Below, piece by piece: positions 1 through 8,571 of a DNA stretch of 64,000 bases. How positions within the stretch are numbered: the first letter of the stretch is position 1; the number at the start of each line of letters is the position of its first letter. This DNA comes from UBA6168 sp041752395. Its GTDB lineage: Bacteria > Bacteroidota > Bacteroidia > Chitinophagales > Saprospiraceae. Both the position numbers and the translations under genes were made by a program. The notes below the pieces were generated by a model. It was given only the letters and a program-made list of their open reading frames with translations, was not told where the DNA came from and did not search any database. The DNA lies in the NCBI GenBank assembly GCA_041752395.1, contig JBGSWN010000127.1, forward strand, positions 1 through 64,000. Direction: 5' to 3'.

Positions 1-855
1 TGCGATGCTCCCCGTGCCGCTGACAAAGCTGACCTCACCGCCCGCCAGCACTTCAAACGAATTGCTTGCCGTACCGGAAATGGTGCCGAAGGCCGAACCG
101 AAGCTGCCGCCCGAAAGCACGGTGACCTTTGCCGTGCCGGACATCTGGATGCCAGCGCTGCCCGTGAAGCTGGCGGCCCCGCCGATGTGGAGTTCCTTGC
201 TGCCGGATAATGCCCGTCTAAAGTTTCCAACAGAAGTCAAGCTGCCAGAAACGGTGACTGTTCCGCTGCCCGTGATGGTTGTCCCCGACCAGTTCAGGCT
301 AGTGAAGCTGGGGTTTCCAGTGCCGCCGTAAGTGCCATTGGACAAGGTGACGGCATTGGGCGAAAGGCCGATATTGTCGTTGAGGATGCCGCCGGAGAGG
401 GTGAGGTTGGTGGACAGGCTGCTTCCAGCGTTGAAGTTGGTAGTGCCGCCGCTGGCCGTGACGGTGCCCGAGCCCGTGAAGCCTCCTCCACTGCCAAAGT
501 TATAGGTGCTGCTAGTGATATTGCAACTGCCACCTAGGTTAAAAACCTGAGAAAAATCAAGTGCACCGCCATTTAGGTTCAATATGCCAGCGATGGTTGT
601 GCTCCCCGATTGGGTGAGGATGCCACCCGTGTTGGCATTCAATGTGCCGTTCACGGTGAGTGAAGCGCATGACCGGGCATCACTGAAGGAGACGGTGTGC
701 CCAGCTACCACCACCACATCGTCACCTGTCATAGGCACAATTCCGTTGACCCAAGTGGTTCCGAGATTCCAGTTGCCGCTGGTTGCGCTTTCGATGGTGG
801 CGGCGCTTAGGGCCTGAAAATGGAGCATCAGGCATAAAATTGAAAGCTGTTTCAT
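1..855 (-). CDS. Gly/Thr/Ser-rich secreted surface protein, 3' part beyond the window
   Basis: The reading frame is open from the ATG at 855-853 to the window edge with no stop (285 codons visible). It starts with a signal peptide (Met-Lys, hydrophobic core, ending near LSA). The rest is a low-complexity series rich in Gly, Thr, Ser and Asn, with phrases such as LTVNGTLN, GILNLNGG and GSGTVTVSGS. This resembles the repetitive beta-helix surface proteins of Bacteroidota, which usually end in a T9SS sorting domain; that end is not visible. It lies upstream of two T9SS genes on the same strand and resembles in style the solenoid part of the gene at the right edge. No enzyme motif is seen. The open frame is certain; the function (adhesin or matrix protein) is inference. 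Confidence 0.75.
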   Translation of the reverse strand, partial: MKQLSILCLMLHFQALSAATIESATSGNWNLGTTWVNGIVPMTGDDVVVVAGHTVSFSDARSCASLTVNGTLNANTGGILTQSGSTTIAGILNLNGGALDFSQVFNLGGSCNITSSTYNFGSGGGFTGSGTVTASGGTTNFNAGSSLSTNLTLSGGILNDNIGLSPNAVTLSNGTYGGTGNPSFTSLNWSGTTITGSGTVTVSGSLTSVGNFRRALSGSKELHIGGAASFTGSAGIQMSGTAKVTVLSGGSFGSAFGTISGTASNSFEVLAGGEVSFVSGTGSIA

Positions 856-983
856 CCTATTTTGTATTTTAAAAGTTGGGCAAAAGGCAGCTATGCCCAG
901 TGCCCATCCCAGTATGAAGTTAATTTTTTGCTTGCGTTTGTTTTCACTTCCTTTTGAAGGGGGACATGGCTTTACCGATAACT

Positions 984-2303
984 TTATTGTTTTAATATTT
1001 TCCGAATGGCCACCCCATCCGCCGTGCGCACTTTCAGCAGGTAAGTGCCCGACGCCCAGGTTTTCGCAGCGATGGTTTCGCCCCAAACTAACTGATTGTC
1101 AATTTCTTGTAAGTAAATCTGCCCCCCATTTATGTCATATACTTCGAGCGAGCCGCTGGTCGGTTTTTTAAAATCAACCTGAACATTGAGTGTTGTGGAG
1201 AAGGGTGAGGGGAATGTCTGGATGTGCAGGTTTTGCAGTTTTGGGGTAAACAAGCTGGATACCATGCCGTCATACACATCCACATTCCCTGAGAAAATGG
1301 TCCAATTATCGTTGCCAACACCGCCCGGGAAGTAGGCTTTTTCACCGATGATGGGAGCGGAGTTGGGACCCCATTGGAAAAATTGGCGTGCCGCTGAGAG
1401 TTCTTTCAGTTCTTCCCATTCGTTGGTGGTTGTATTGTAAGTTTCTACTAAAGATGTGGCAAAACTGCTGCCGTCATTTCCACCTGCAATGAGCACTTTA
1501 CCGTTCAGATAAGTGGCCAAGCAATAGGAGTGTTCAAGGGCTGTATTTTCAACTTTCCAGGTACCATCCGCAATATTGTAGATGTCTATTCGGTTCGGCA
1601 CACCTCCTATTATCCATAGCTCCGTAGGTGTAAGTACTGCGCCACCAAAAGTCGTATGTGGTACTGGTAAGTCGGCCACTTCCCAATTGTGGGTCGAAGG
1701 GTCGAAAATCAAATACTTTTCATTGGTGATTAAGAACAGCTTACTGCCAATGGTCACTAGGGTCGCATAGCTGGTAGGTATCGGTAGGGAATCTTGCTCA
1801 AATATGCCAGTAGCCGGGTCATAAATCAGCATGAGGTCTGTTTCATTTGAATTTGAGTCAAGCCCTCCTGCAATATAAACCTTGTCCCCCACAGCGGCGA
1901 GCGCAAGCCCCAATTGGGCGTTCGGTAGCGTGTCCGTGCTCCATTGGCCTGTGGCGTCGTCGTAAATGTCAATCATACGGCTGGGTACATACCCGTTTTG
2001 CCATTCGCCACCGCCCACGAATATTGCTTTGTCGTCAACGGTAACGGCGGCCAGGATTTCCCTTGGAGCGGACAATATGCCTTCTGTCCAAGTATTTTCA
2101 GATACGTCATACACGAAAGCTCTGTCAGAACTGATTAAGGTCTCATCTATCCCGCCACCGATGACCAGCTTATCTCCGACGACGGTCATGCCCGCAGTGA
2201 AAATGGTTTTGCCGCTGGGAAGGCTATCAAGTGACCATGTTTGGGCATACAGCGAGTTAACGCACATGCAAAGCAATGTGATAATGGGTAAAGCATTTTT
2301 CAT
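984..2303 (-). CDS. Kelch-repeat secreted protein with T9SS sorting domain
   Basis: This 439-aa protein has a signal peptide (about residues 1-20, cleavage after LYAQ). About six Kelch blades follow, each marked by a Gly-Gly step after a hydrophobic strand (VIGGG, FVGGG, YIAGG, WIIGG, LIAGG, YFPGG), together forming a beta-propeller. The last 75 or so residues are a T9SS type A sorting domain (FPSPF start, GTYLLKV strand, Lys-rich end KILKQ). It should be exported across the outer membrane and anchored at or released from the surface. Propellers of this kind usually bind proteins or glycans; no ligand can be assigned. It lies 27 bp from the T9SS gene upstream on the same strand, so the two are probably co-transcribed. 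Confidence 0.85.
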   Translation of the reverse strand: MKNALPIITLLCMCVNSLYAQTWSLDSLPSGKTIFTAGMTVVGDKLVIGGGIDETLISSDRAFVYDVSENTWTEGILSAPREILAAVTVDDKAIFVGGGEWQNGYVPSRMIDIYDDATGQWSTDTLPNAQLGLALAAVGDKVYIAGGLDSNSNETDLMLIYDPATGIFEQDSLPIPTSYATLVTIGSKLFLITNEKYLIFDPSTHNWEVADLPVPHTTFGGAVLTPTELWIIGGVPNRIDIYNIADGTWKVENTALEHSYCLATYLNGKVLIAGGNDGSSFATSLVETYNTTTNEWEELKELSAARQFFQWGPNSAPIIGEKAYFPGGVGNDNWTIFSGNVDVYDGMVSSLFTPKLQNLHIQTFPSPFSTTLNVQVDFKKPTSGSLEVYDINGGQIYLQEIDNQLVWGETIAAKTWASGTYLLKVRTADGVAIRKILKQ

Positions 2304-2330
2304 AAGATTTGATTTTTGTAATTCTTAAAG

Positions 2331-3959
2331 TTATTGTTTCATCACTTTGGCCACGGCCACCCGCTTCCCGTTTAGTATTTTCAAAAAATACAGACCCGGG
2401 GATAAATGGCTGATATTCAGTTCGTTGGTCATTGTTTTTTGTGAAAAAACCACCCGTCCGGCGGCATCAGTCAGTGTGAGTTGCACTGGTTCGGTGGAGG
2501 TGCGCTCGAAGTCAAAATAGAGGTAGCTGGAAGTGGGGTTCGGGTATATTTTCAAGTCAGTGAAAGCAGGTTCTTCAACACCACTCACGAAAGGTTGGGC
2601 TTTGAAATGCGGGCGAATCATGAGCGTCGGCCCCGCTGGCCAGTTATACCAAGGATACCCGCCACCTGCCACAGGCGAAACTATCCAATAGCCGGGATTG
2701 GTGCGGTCATTGTCGAAGCCATGCCCCATGACCCCCTGGATGGTATCCTGCCCAACGCAGAAGACATAATTGCCAGCGGCCATTGGCATTTCCGACGGCA
2801 TTGGGAAATAGACCCAGTTGCTGAAGCCAGCACTTATTTCGATGGGATTGGAATGGAAAAGCTGGATGTTTGGTGAGCCTGTCAAGTCCTTTTTATTTAC
2901 TTTCAGGTTGAAAGAACCAGCGGTGGCAGCGGTCATCCAAACGGATATGCCAGTGAGGGTGTCGCTGGCGCTCAGGTCAAACTCACTACCGTAGTAGCCG
3001 TACCAAATTGGGTTCCCGAATGACATGCCGATGGAAACATCCCGCCCGCCATCGTCTTTGGCCATGACGCTGTCTGATAATTCAAAGGCATTGGGCAGTG
3101 TTTTTTGGTAAAAATCGGTGCCAAGCTGGCCATGGGAAGCATTGAAAATCAGGGAATGTTTGCCAAGCATGGTTGGCAAAAAGGAAAACGTATCCAGCAC
3201 AGTAGTTCCTACTGGGACATTGACCAAATGCGAATCAAGCCCCACCGTACCCTGCCCAATTATGATTGTCTTGAGCGAGAAGGAAATATCGTCCAATGCT
3301 TGTGTGCCGTAGTTTTGGATATTGTGGACAAGATGAAGTGGCTGGCCATTCAGTTGGCGGGGTGTGGAAATAGTATATTCCAAACTTGTTGAAAAATCAA
3401 CCACGCCAGCATATTCAGGGGTGAACTCCAGCTTAACGTTGTCAATCGCACAGCCATAGTTCCACCCATTGTTGTCATTGTACTCGAAAGCAAGGTGGAT
3501 GATTTGGTCAGCAAATGCGTCACCCAGGTTAATGATGATGGGCTGCCATGAGTTGTTGCCCTGCACCTCATACAAGGTGCTCCAACTCTGCATCCCATCG
3601 GTGCTGATTAGCACCTTGAAAGTCTCGTCCGCATCAAAGTCGCCATTGATGAAGTAGGCATCGAAATGGAGCAGGGCAGCCGGCACGCCGTTTAGGTCAA
3701 TCGCCTTGGTGACGAGGCTCCCAAATGATGGAACCCCCGCCCCTAGCCCGTCATCGTTGACACCAGCAAATTGCGTGTGGACAGGTATGGAGAAATCCGA
3801 GCTGGAAAGCGTTGCTGCCGTGCCGATTTTCCAGATTGGGTTTGTTATCCAACTGTTTGGCTCAAAGTCGGATTCAAAGTCCTCAAAGAAGATTGTTTGG
3901 GCAACGATAGTGTTCAGGTGAAGGCACAGCAGTGCTAAGATGGGTAAAACTGTTTTCAT
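2331..3959 (-). CDS. secreted jellyroll (choice-of-anchor J-like) protein with T9SS sorting domain
   Basis: The open frame reaches back to 4097, but the ATG at 3959-3957 begins a proper signal peptide (MKTVLPILALLCLH, cleavage after IVAQ), so I use it; this gives 542 aa. Residues 22-190 look like a MAM/choice-of-anchor J jellyroll (FFEDFES start, WxxxxYEVQGNNSWQ, and the IDNVKLEF ending). A central region with CARDB-like beta strands follows, then a second beta domain, then a T9SS type A tail (IYPNPTSSYLYF, GLYFLKI, KVMKQ). A Bacteroidota-type promoter lies about 80 bp upstream. It is probably an extracellular binding or matrix protein; no catalytic motif is recognised. Confidence 0.8.
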   Translation of the reverse strand: MKTVLPILALLCLHLNTIVAQTIFFEDFESDFEPNSWITNPIWKIGTAATLSSSDFSIPVHTQFAGVNDDGLGAGVPSFGSLVTKAIDLNGVPAALLHFDAYFINGDFDADETFKVLISTDGMQSWSTLYEVQGNNSWQPIIINLGDAFADQIIHLAFEYNDNNGWNYGCAIDNVKLEFTPEYAGVVDFSTSLEYTISTPRQLNGQPLHLVHNIQNYGTQALDDISFSLKTIIIGQGTVGLDSHLVNVPVGTTVLDTFSFLPTMLGKHSLIFNASHGQLGTDFYQKTLPNAFELSDSVMAKDDGGRDVSIGMSFGNPIWYGYYGSEFDLSASDTLTGISVWMTAATAGSFNLKVNKKDLTGSPNIQLFHSNPIEISAGFSNWVYFPMPSEMPMAAGNYVFCVGQDTIQGVMGHGFDNDRTNPGYWIVSPVAGGGYPWYNWPAGPTLMIRPHFKAQPFVSGVEEPAFTDLKIYPNPTSSYLYFDFERTSTEPVQLTLTDAAGRVVFSQKTMTNELNISHLSPGLYFLKILNGKRVAVAKVMKQ

Positions 3960-4040
3960 ACCGCAATGATTTATAGTGATTAAAGAAGAAGGATTGATAA
4001 TAGCGGATTGTTTTTTAGGGTTATTCTCTTTAAAGATGCT

Positions 4041-4071
4041 CAAAGGTAGAATTACGTTAGTGGGATGGCAA
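4041..4071 (-). promoter_or_regulatory. Bacteroidota-type promoter for the T9SS gene starting at 3959
   Basis: Read on the minus strand, TTG (4071-4069) is followed after 20 nt by TACCTTTG (4048-4041). This matches the TTG-N(17-23)-TAnnTTTG consensus of Bacteroidota housekeeping promoters. The start codon is about 80 nt downstream. The element overlaps the 5' side of the response-regulator stop region, so the T9SS gene can be transcribed independently of the two-component genes. Confidence 0.5.
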
Positions 4072-4093
4072 TACCACATTCGTATGAAATTCC

Positions 4094-4720
4094 TCACCGC
4101 CCGTGCAGCATGTTTAGCGCATCAGTCCGAGAGTGCACCTGCAATTTTTGGTAAATGGTGCGCACCTGCGTCCGTACGGTATGCTCCGACACGAAACGGT
4201 GGGCGGCGATTTCCTTGTAGGCCCAGCCCTTGTCGAGGCACTGGAGTACCTCCCATTCCTGCGGGGTGAGCTTGTCGAGGCTGGGGTGCTTTTGCTCCGA
4301 TTGCCGAAAGGCAGTGGCCACCATCCGGCTGATTTGGCGGCTCATGGGCGAGCCGCCTGCATGTACGTCACGGATGGCATTTGCGAGTTGCTCCGGTGTG
4401 CCGCCTTTGAGCACGTAACCCGTTGCGCCAGCAGCCAATGCCTCAAAGACCTCCTTGGTGTCGGTATGGTCGGTGAACATGAGAAACTCAATATTGGCAA
4501 AGGTTTCGTGATTGGCCCGGACGCATTCGATGCCGTTTTGGACGGGTAGCCCGATGTCCATCAGCACGACGTCGGGTAGAAGCGAGGGCAGGTTTTTGGC
4601 AAAATCTTCTGCATTGCCGAAGGCACCGATGCACTCGATGTCGGGGTAGAAGTTCAGTAAACTGGTGGTCAGTTTGCGGATATCTTCGTCGTCTTCCACG
4701 ATGGCTACTCGGATGGGCAT
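4094..4720 (-). CDS. LuxR/NarL-family response regulator
   Basis: The frame opens at a GTG at 4780, but the ATG at 4720-4718 starts directly at the receiver domain (MPIRVAIVEDD), giving 208 aa. Residues 1-120 are a receiver with the acidic pair EDD, the phospho-acceptor Asp in VVLMDIGLP, and the later Thr and Lys positions (LMFTDH, YVLKGG). Residues 145-208 are a LuxR-type helix-turn-helix (LTPQEWEVLQCL, YKEIA, SEHTVRTQVRTIYQKL). It lies immediately downstream of the propeller histidine kinase on the same strand and is almost certainly its partner. Phosphorylation should control DNA binding at unknown targets; the neighbouring surface-protein genes are candidates. Confidence 0.93.
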   Translation of the reverse strand: MPIRVAIVEDDEDIRKLTTSLLNFYPDIECIGAFGNAEDFAKNLPSLLPDVVLMDIGLPVQNGIECVRANHETFANIEFLMFTDHTDTKEVFEALAAGATGYVLKGGTPEQLANAIRDVHAGGSPMSRQISRMVATAFRQSEQKHPSLDKLTPQEWEVLQCLDKGWAYKEIAAHRFVSEHTVRTQVRTIYQKLQVHSRTDALNMLHGR

Positions 4721-4800
4721 ATTAGGATGGTTGATTAATTGGGCTAAGGTGGCACAAACCATCGGCTTGGGCAATACCACGAAAGTATGATTTTGGATGT

Positions 4801-7800
4801 TCAGATATACCCTTCCAATTTGATGGTCGTGCCGTTCAACGGCGATGATTCAATGGATAATTTAGCTTGAATGCTCTCTGCTCGTTTTTCCATGCCAGAC
4901 AGTCCATGCGTGAAGCCGTTCCCGTCAGCAGTGTCGAAGCCAGTCCCATCGTCCCGCACTTGGAGCAGGTAGCTTTTTTCATTCACCAATTTGAAAGTGA
5001 GCCATGTTTGGCTGGCCTTTGCGTGCTTCGCAATATTATTTTGAGCTTCCTTGAAGATGAGCAGCAACTGCCTTTTCACATCGGGCGGAACAGTGGGGTT
5101 TGTTTTGCTTTTTTCAAAGTCAAGATGCAACGTTACCGTCCCATCGGCCCAAAATTCCCGTGAGACCTCCCGGAAGTAGGCCTGCATTTCCTCAAAATTG
5201 TCGTAGTCCGGGTTGATGGCGAACACGATTTCCCGCAGGTGCCCGGCGGCATGGCGGGCGTCGGCGCCAAGTGCCTCCATGCGGGCTTTCAGTTCTGCCT
5301 CGCTGAGGTTGGGCAGGCGGGAAGCTACTTGCGCCGCAAGGGAAATTTTGGTGAGCGAGCTGCCTACCTCGTCGTGTATGTCCTGTGCGATGAGGGTGCG
5401 TAGGCGTTCTTTTTCTTGTGCCTGCTCCAAGGCGGCCAAACGGAGGCGGTACCGTGTTTTTACAAAAAAATTGAACAAAAAATAAAGCAGTGCGGCTACC
5501 GCCAATGTTACGAGCGCTTTGAACCAACCCGTTTGCCAAAATGCCGGCACGATGGCCAAGCGGATGCTGGCGTTTTGTTGGCTCCAAACCCCCGTCCTTC
5601 CTGCTGCTTCGACGGTGAACCTGTAGTCCCCTGGTGGTACATTCACAAATCTTGCAACCGCTGAACCGTCCGAAACCACCACCCAATCATTATGAAAAGG
5701 GGCAAGGTGGTAGCGGTAGGTGACCAAGCCTTCGTTTTGCCAATCAAGTGCCGTGAAGCTGATGGAGAAGTTGTTTTCAAAATGTTTCAGCTTGATTTTA
5801 AATGCCTCCCCAACAACGGTATCCAAGGGGAAAGGCTTGTTGTTCACTGTGAAATCGGTCAGGTAAAGTGGGAAGTCCCTGTGCCGAAGCATCACTTTAT
5901 CGGGATTGAAATGGTCGAACCCATGTACGCCGCCGAAGTACATTTCGCCCCAAGAGGCCCGGTAAAATGCATTGATGTTGTATTCAAAGCCTTGGCAGCC
6001 ATCGTTGGGGCCGTAGTTCTCGAAGCTGTTTTTTTTAGGGTCAAAACAGGACAGCCCCCGGTTGGTGCTTACCCAAAGCCTATCCAGGTCATCTGGCAAT
6101 ATGCCATAAATGCAGTTGGAAGGAAGGCCGTCGGCGACAGTGTACATGCGGTATTTCTGGGTATTCAGGTCATAGCAGGCCAAGCCATTTATAGTGCCTA
6201 TCCATGCGGTGTCGCTATTGTTTTCTTCGATGTAAAAGCCGTTCGTGTCCATGCCCGAAAGCCCGCTGGTCAACAAATGCCAAACGTCGCCTTTCCGTTC
6301 GAGCACCCCAATACCATTAAGGTGCATGGATGCGAACAGGCGTTCCCGCTTAGAGTCGTAGAAGAGGTTCCTCACCAACCGAGGCACCTTTGAAAGAGCG
6401 TTAACGGGAGTGAAAACGCCTGAGTCAACATTCAGCAAGAATAGCCCTGCCGCTGTTCCAACGGCGATTTGGTTGCCGGTCAGCGGGCAGACCGATGCGC
6501 ACAGATTTGCGTTAACGGTCAGCTGCTGATTGGATTTATTGAAAAAACGCCTCCAACGTCCCTTCCCTTGGCTGGTTTCTTCATAACACCCAACCCCGTT
6601 TTCGGTAGCAGCCCAAATGCGGCCATAGCTGTCGGTGCAGATGCCTAGCACGGTCTTGTCCGGCAGTGTGGTCGGATCGTCTTTTTGGGAAAGGTGGTAT
6701 TGAAATTTGCCCGTCTTGGGGTCGAACACATTTACTCCGCCATCCCAGACACCAAGCCAGATGCGCCCATACTTGTCTTCTGTGAAACAACGGACAACGG
6801 AGGCGTTAAGGTCGGTTTGGTCGGCGGGGTCATTGCGGCGGCTTTGGATGCGTTCCACATCGAGCGAAACTTTGTCAAGCCCATCAGGTTCGGTGTTCAC
6901 CCAAAGCACGTTCTCCATCGGCTCAAAATTCATCGCTGCCGCTTGTGTTTGGTGGTAGCGCCGTGGTTCACCCAGCAGGTTGGCCAGCTTTGCAAACTGC
7001 CCAGTCTTAGGGTTGTGGAGCAAAACCCCCTCATCTGCGGTGGCTATCCACACCCTGTCGGCGGTATCCACTTGTATGCTGTAAATGATGTTTTTGGAAA
7101 AATCATAGGGAGAAGGAACGTGCTGGAACTTGCCATTTTCCAAATCCAATTTTACCAAGCCTGTGTTCAAGCCCAACCAAACCGTTTGATTATCAACAAA
7201 GTAGGTGAAAACTTCCGATGGTTCGCCTACGATATTCTGAGCATGCCCGCTGAAGTACCAATTCTGACAGTTTTCATTCAAATTGACATGCACCAGCCCT
7301 TTTTCCTGCGACATCCAGAAGTTGCCTTTGCCCTTGCTTACCACCCTGTAATTGAAATAATAATCAATCTTGTACCGCAAGGTGCTGTCTACTAGCTGCA
7401 TTTTATTGGTTGAAAAATCATAGCTCATGATGCCGTCCCGGTCGTTGGCGAACCAGACCTCCGTGCTGTCTGCGTAAAACGGGTGGGTTTGCGAGTAGCT
7501 GTTTGCGCTGCTGTTTCCTATTGCGCCAAACGATGAAAACTTGCCGCTCATTCGGTCATATTTGTTCAAGCACATTTCAGTTCCGAACCAAATATTGCCC
7601 CAAGCATCTTCCACCATGCCCAGCACCTCTGCGCCCTGCATGGCCGTGCTGTCGTTGATATTCGGATAAAAACGTTGGAATTGCCTACCGTCAAAACGGT
7701 TTAGGCCCTCGTAGGAACTGAACCAAAGAAACCCCCTGCTGTCCCTGAGATTGAAATAATTGCTGCCTTGGGAAAGCCCCTGTTCGACCCCGTAATGAGA

Positions 7801-7893
7801 AGCTTGGAAATGCTGTGAGGCGGGCTGTGCCTGCAGGTGCATCCAAAATATTGAAAGGGAGAAGATAATAGCTTTTAAAGGGATTTTTGCCAT
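4801..7893 (-). CDS. two-component regulator propeller sensor histidine kinase
   Basis: The open frame starts at a TTG at 7914. The ATG at 7893-7891 begins a clean signal sequence (MAKIPLKAIIFSL, end near LQAQ), giving 1030 aa. The periplasmic part (about residues 25-700) is a run of Reg_prop blades with the repeated pattern I/VW-x-GT/AT. A Y_Y_Y domain follows (near 700-780), then one transmembrane helix (about 793-815). The kinase core holds HisKA_3, with the phospho-acceptor His in AQDIHDEVGSSL, and a HATPase_c (N-box KEAQNNIAKHA, G-box VRDDGTGFD). No receiver or AraC domain is fused, so it is a classical split system rather than the hybrid type linked to polysaccharide loci. It signals through the regulator encoded just downstream. 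The ligand is unknown; family members sense glycans or other envelope cues. Confidence 0.93.
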   Translation of the reverse strand: MAKIPLKAIIFSLSIFWMHLQAQPASQHFQASHYGVEQGLSQGSNYFNLRDSRGFLWFSSYEGLNRFDGRQFQRFYPNINDSTAMQGAEVLGMVEDAWGNIWFGTEMCLNKYDRMSGKFSSFGAIGNSSANSYSQTHPFYADSTEVWFANDRDGIMSYDFSTNKMQLVDSTLRYKIDYYFNYRVVSKGKGNFWMSQEKGLVHVNLNENCQNWYFSGHAQNIVGEPSEVFTYFVDNQTVWLGLNTGLVKLDLENGKFQHVPSPYDFSKNIIYSIQVDTADRVWIATADEGVLLHNPKTGQFAKLANLLGEPRRYHQTQAAAMNFEPMENVLWVNTEPDGLDKVSLDVERIQSRRNDPADQTDLNASVVRCFTEDKYGRIWLGVWDGGVNVFDPKTGKFQYHLSQKDDPTTLPDKTVLGICTDSYGRIWAATENGVGCYEETSQGKGRWRRFFNKSNQQLTVNANLCASVCPLTGNQIAVGTAAGLFLLNVDSGVFTPVNALSKVPRLVRNLFYDSKRERLFASMHLNGIGVLERKGDVWHLLTSGLSGMDTNGFYIEENNSDTAWIGTINGLACYDLNTQKYRMYTVADGLPSNCIYGILPDDLDRLWVSTNRGLSCFDPKKNSFENYGPNDGCQGFEYNINAFYRASWGEMYFGGVHGFDHFNPDKVMLRHRDFPLYLTDFTVNNKPFPLDTVVGEAFKIKLKHFENNFSISFTALDWQNEGLVTYRYHLAPFHNDWVVVSDGSAVARFVNVPPGDYRFTVEAAGRTGVWSQQNASIRLAIVPAFWQTGWFKALVTLAVAALLYFLFNFFVKTRYRLRLAALEQAQEKERLRTLIAQDIHDEVGSSLTKISLAAQVASRLPNLSEAELKARMEALGADARHAAGHLREIVFAINPDYDNFEEMQAYFREVSREFWADGTVTLHLDFEKSKTNPTVPPDVKRQLLLIFKEAQNNIAKHAKASQTWLTFKLVNEKSYLLQVRDDGTGFDTADGNGFTHGLSGMEKRAESIQAKLSIESSPLNGTTIKLEGYI

Positions 7894-8184
7894 TTTTTCA
7901 CTGGTTTTCTGCAAATAACGGTTTTTTAATCATTCTCCATGCGATTAAAAACCTGTGGTGAAAGTAGGCATTATGTTCAGAAGAGCCAGTATTATTGTGT
8001 TTTGTAAAGAAGATTTAGGCGGGCTTCAATTTTGCGGGCAATAAAAAATTCACTCAAGTGCTTCAACCTTATCGATGTGGCTGTCAGCATCCAATCTGCT
8101 TAAAATAGCAGCATTTTATTCTAAAAAAGACTTCGAGTGTGAAGCAATTTCAGGTAGGCACGCTTTTCATTTTTCTGACGGGCT

Positions 8185-8475
8185 TCAACGTATCAACACC
8201 TCCTCTACATACTTCCCGCCCAGTTCCGCATTCAGCATGTCCCTGATTTTTTCCTTTTCGTAGCTGAGTTCCTGCTTGAGCGGCGCAGAGGTGATGTAGA
8301 TGAAAAGCATCCCCTTTCGGAAGTTTAAATTCTTGGTGTATGAATTAATGGTGGTCCCCATTTTCGTCTTCCAAACCTCCCTGATTTTGGTTTCGTTCAG
8401 TGGTTCCTTCCACTTCATTTCACCCACGAGGTCGTTGAGGACATCCTTGAGTTTGTGCTGATTTTCGAGATGCAT
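8185..8475 (-). CDS. DUF721/DciA-like protein
   Basis: The ATG at 8475-8473 gives a 96-aa protein that fits the DUF721 fold: an N-terminal helix (LKDVLNDLVGEMKWKEPL), VWKTKMGTTINSYTKNL, then the strand-helix FIYITSAPLKQELSYEK. The longer open frame (to 8565) would translate the iterated GAGAGCGT hairpin and is rejected. DUF721 includes DciA, the ancestral loader of the replicative helicase DnaB in bacteria without DnaC. This short version lacks the long C-terminal tail of some relatives. It is probably a cytoplasmic nucleic-acid-linked protein; the family call is by motif memory only. Confidence 0.7.
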   Translation of the reverse strand: MHLENQHKLKDVLNDLVGEMKWKEPLNETKIREVWKTKMGTTINSYTKNLNFRKGMLFIYITSAPLKQELSYEKEKIRDMLNAELGGKYVEEVLIR

Positions 8476-8479
8476 TTTT

Positions 8480-8568
8480 AGAGGATGAGAGAGTGAGAGC
8501 GTGAGAGCGTGAGAGATGGAAGAGCCTGAAAATCGCTCATATCTCTCACGCTCTCGCCCTCTCACCCG
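8480..8568. repeat. intergenic hairpin of iterated GAGAGCGT words
   Basis: The left part (about 8490-8517) repeats GAGAGTGAGAGCGTGAGAG. The right part (about 8541-8564) reads CTCTCACGCTCTCGCCCTCTCAC, its inverted counterpart. The two arms can fold into an imperfect stem of about 20 bp. It fills the gap between the arginine deiminase stop and the DUF721 start and may act as a transcript-processing or attenuation hairpin. Confidence 0.7.
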
Positions 8569-8571
8569 CTA

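Noticed and set aside
3960..4097. N-terminal extension of the jellyroll T9SS protein
   Set aside because: It would place 46 unrelated residues before a clear signal peptide, and the predicted promoter lies inside it.
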